From Cichorium intybus (taxonomy: Eukaryota > Streptophyta > Magnoliopsida > Asterales > Asteraceae): DNA of 64,000 nucleotides. A program made the translations under genes and the position numbers. The first letter of the stretch is position 1. Each line of letters opens with the position of its first letter. Where the stretch lies: contig CM042014.1 in assembly GCA_023525715.1 (NCBI GenBank), positions 22,858,404 through 22,922,403 on the forward strand, given 5' to 3'. Positions 63,131-64,000 of the stretch are shown here, piece by piece. The notes under the pieces are model-generated. The model had not been told where the DNA came from. It saw nothing but the letters and a program-made list of their open reading frames with translations, and ran no database searches.

Positions 63131-63658
63131 TCTTTTATATTAAGATACCCAATTTTCATCTAATATAATATTATATGCATAATTCAATGTGGAAAGCTTA
63201 ATATTTGAAGATTGGAACACATTATTATTTTGTCATCCCAAGGTATGTTCAGTACTGCAAGTGAAGGAGGTTGAAATTATATTTCTTAATAGTTCTTTGA
63301 AAACTTGCATATGCAGGTGCAAGAATAAAAGAACTACCTATATAAGCATGAAGTTTAGCTGCTTCAAGAAGCTTGGGACTTAGCTTTGATATGCTTATTG
63401 AAGGATAGGACACAAGCTAGTAAAAATAGTGTCAAGTTAGAACTTATGAGAATGTAAACTGGTGTGTGTTATTATCTTCATGTATTTACTATGAATAGAA
63501 ACGGTTCAATCCTTAACGATACCCTAATATTTGAATATTTGGAATGCGTAATACACTAATGTGAAATTCAATCGTCATGATATTTCATTTATGCATCAGT
63601 TTGTTAATGTTATGTTTTTGTTTTAAGTTAATCAAGATTACACTTAAATGGGGGAGGT
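63131..63658 (+). other. 3' non-coding part of the copia relic with polypurine tract
   Basis: Follows the RNase H stop. AATGGGGGAGGTT just before the LTR start at about 63660 is the polypurine tract. The short ORF at 63189-63383 is not recognised. Confidence 0.65.
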
Positions 63659-63659
63659 T

Positions 63660-63887
63660 TATTGGTGATTATATATCAACAATATGTATTTAAGTGTAAT
63701 GGGATTAATTTTTTGACCAAACATTAAACAAGTAAGAAAGGTGTGGAGTGCACACTTGTTTGAATTTGATCAAGATACAAAGTAAACTGTTGGTTAGAAA
63801 TTCGTTTTTTCAAGAAATATCCTGACAAGACAAGTGTAAAATTTACACGACCCGTGTAAATTGCAAAGTCATTTTTTCATAAACTTT
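63660..63887 (+). repeat. Truncated 3' LTR of the copia relic
   Basis: Starts TATTGGTGATTATATATCAA (TG mutated to TA) and follows the solo LTR at 56218-56795, in opposite orientation, up to ATAAACTTTT. It carries one TTTACACGACCCGTGTAAA palindrome at 63841. It then changes abruptly to unrelated sequence. Confidence 0.8.
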
Positions 63888-64000
63888 TCGAAGAAAGGTA
63901 AAGATTAATGAGAGAAAGTGACCTCCAACTATGGATTTTCATGTAGCTAGTTCCTTATTTCAATGTCCTCTCATTTCAGGTCATGTAAACACACATACAC
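63888..64000 (+). repeat. Copy of the segment at 57728-57845
   Basis: CGAAGAAAGGTAAAGATTAA and the following 100 bases match 57732 onwards with about three differences. It begins exactly where the LTR breaks off and runs off the window. Confidence 0.85.

Overview
This window is plant nuclear DNA, from a eudicot. It has spliced genes with GT-AG introns, long AT-rich intergenic DNA, (TA)n tracts above 100 bp, and dense LTR retrotransposons, Helitrons and MITEs. The style of the LTR elements would fit an asterid such as Asteraceae, but that is only an impression. Two intact host genes are clear. CDC48 (AAA-type segregase) is on the minus strand at 118-3650; nine exons join without a break to 810 residues. 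An R2R3-MYB of the RAX/Blind-like subgroup is on the minus strand at 30856-32535, with three exons and 376 residues. A third, less certain gene on the plus strand at 11148-11525 resembles the ribosomal L18p/L5e (uL18) family.

Layout: 0-3.8 kb CDC48. 3.9-10.2 kb a Stowaway-type MITE, an unclassified repeat, and LTR material of a family carrying TTAGCGNCGCTAA palindromes in both orientations. 10.2-11.6 kb gene-like DNA (uL18-like ORF plus a methylesterase fragment). 11.6-30 kb repeats: Helitron ends, a 1.08 kb Helitron, a hAT-type MITE with a perfect 8-bp target duplication, a minisatellite, a nested inverted-repeat element, a 2.8 kb Helitron containing a Tourist-type MITE, a LINE relic, and a tandem duplication with one copy interrupted by a MITE. 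30.8-32.5 kb the MYB gene. 33.6-37.4 kb a run of elements separated by long (TA)n tracts. 37.4-51.5 kb a 14.1 kb Copia-like element (minus strand, 761-bp LTRs, target duplication GATCT) containing a complete 6.6 kb Athila-like element (plus strand, about 1.1 kb LTRs, target duplication TGTAT). The Copia-like element itself sits in a tandemly duplicated Ty3/gypsy relic that runs on to about 56.1 kb and is broken by a 1550-bp solo LTR and followed by a 578-bp solo LTR. 58.5 kb a tRNA-derived SINE. 60.8-63.9 kb a degenerate Ty1/copia 3' half.

The most unusual material is the Athila-like element. It keeps LTRs, primer-binding site and polypurine tract, but has a 421-residue acidic ORF of unknown function where gag-pol should be, plus an ORF-1-like frame with a nonsense codon and a frameshift. 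Its LTR also carries a CpG-rich inverted repeat very like one in the LTR of the unrelated Copia-like host element. Two further LTR families here carry their own CpG-centred palindromes. All positions and target duplications were read by eye; family names rest on remembered motifs, not on searches.
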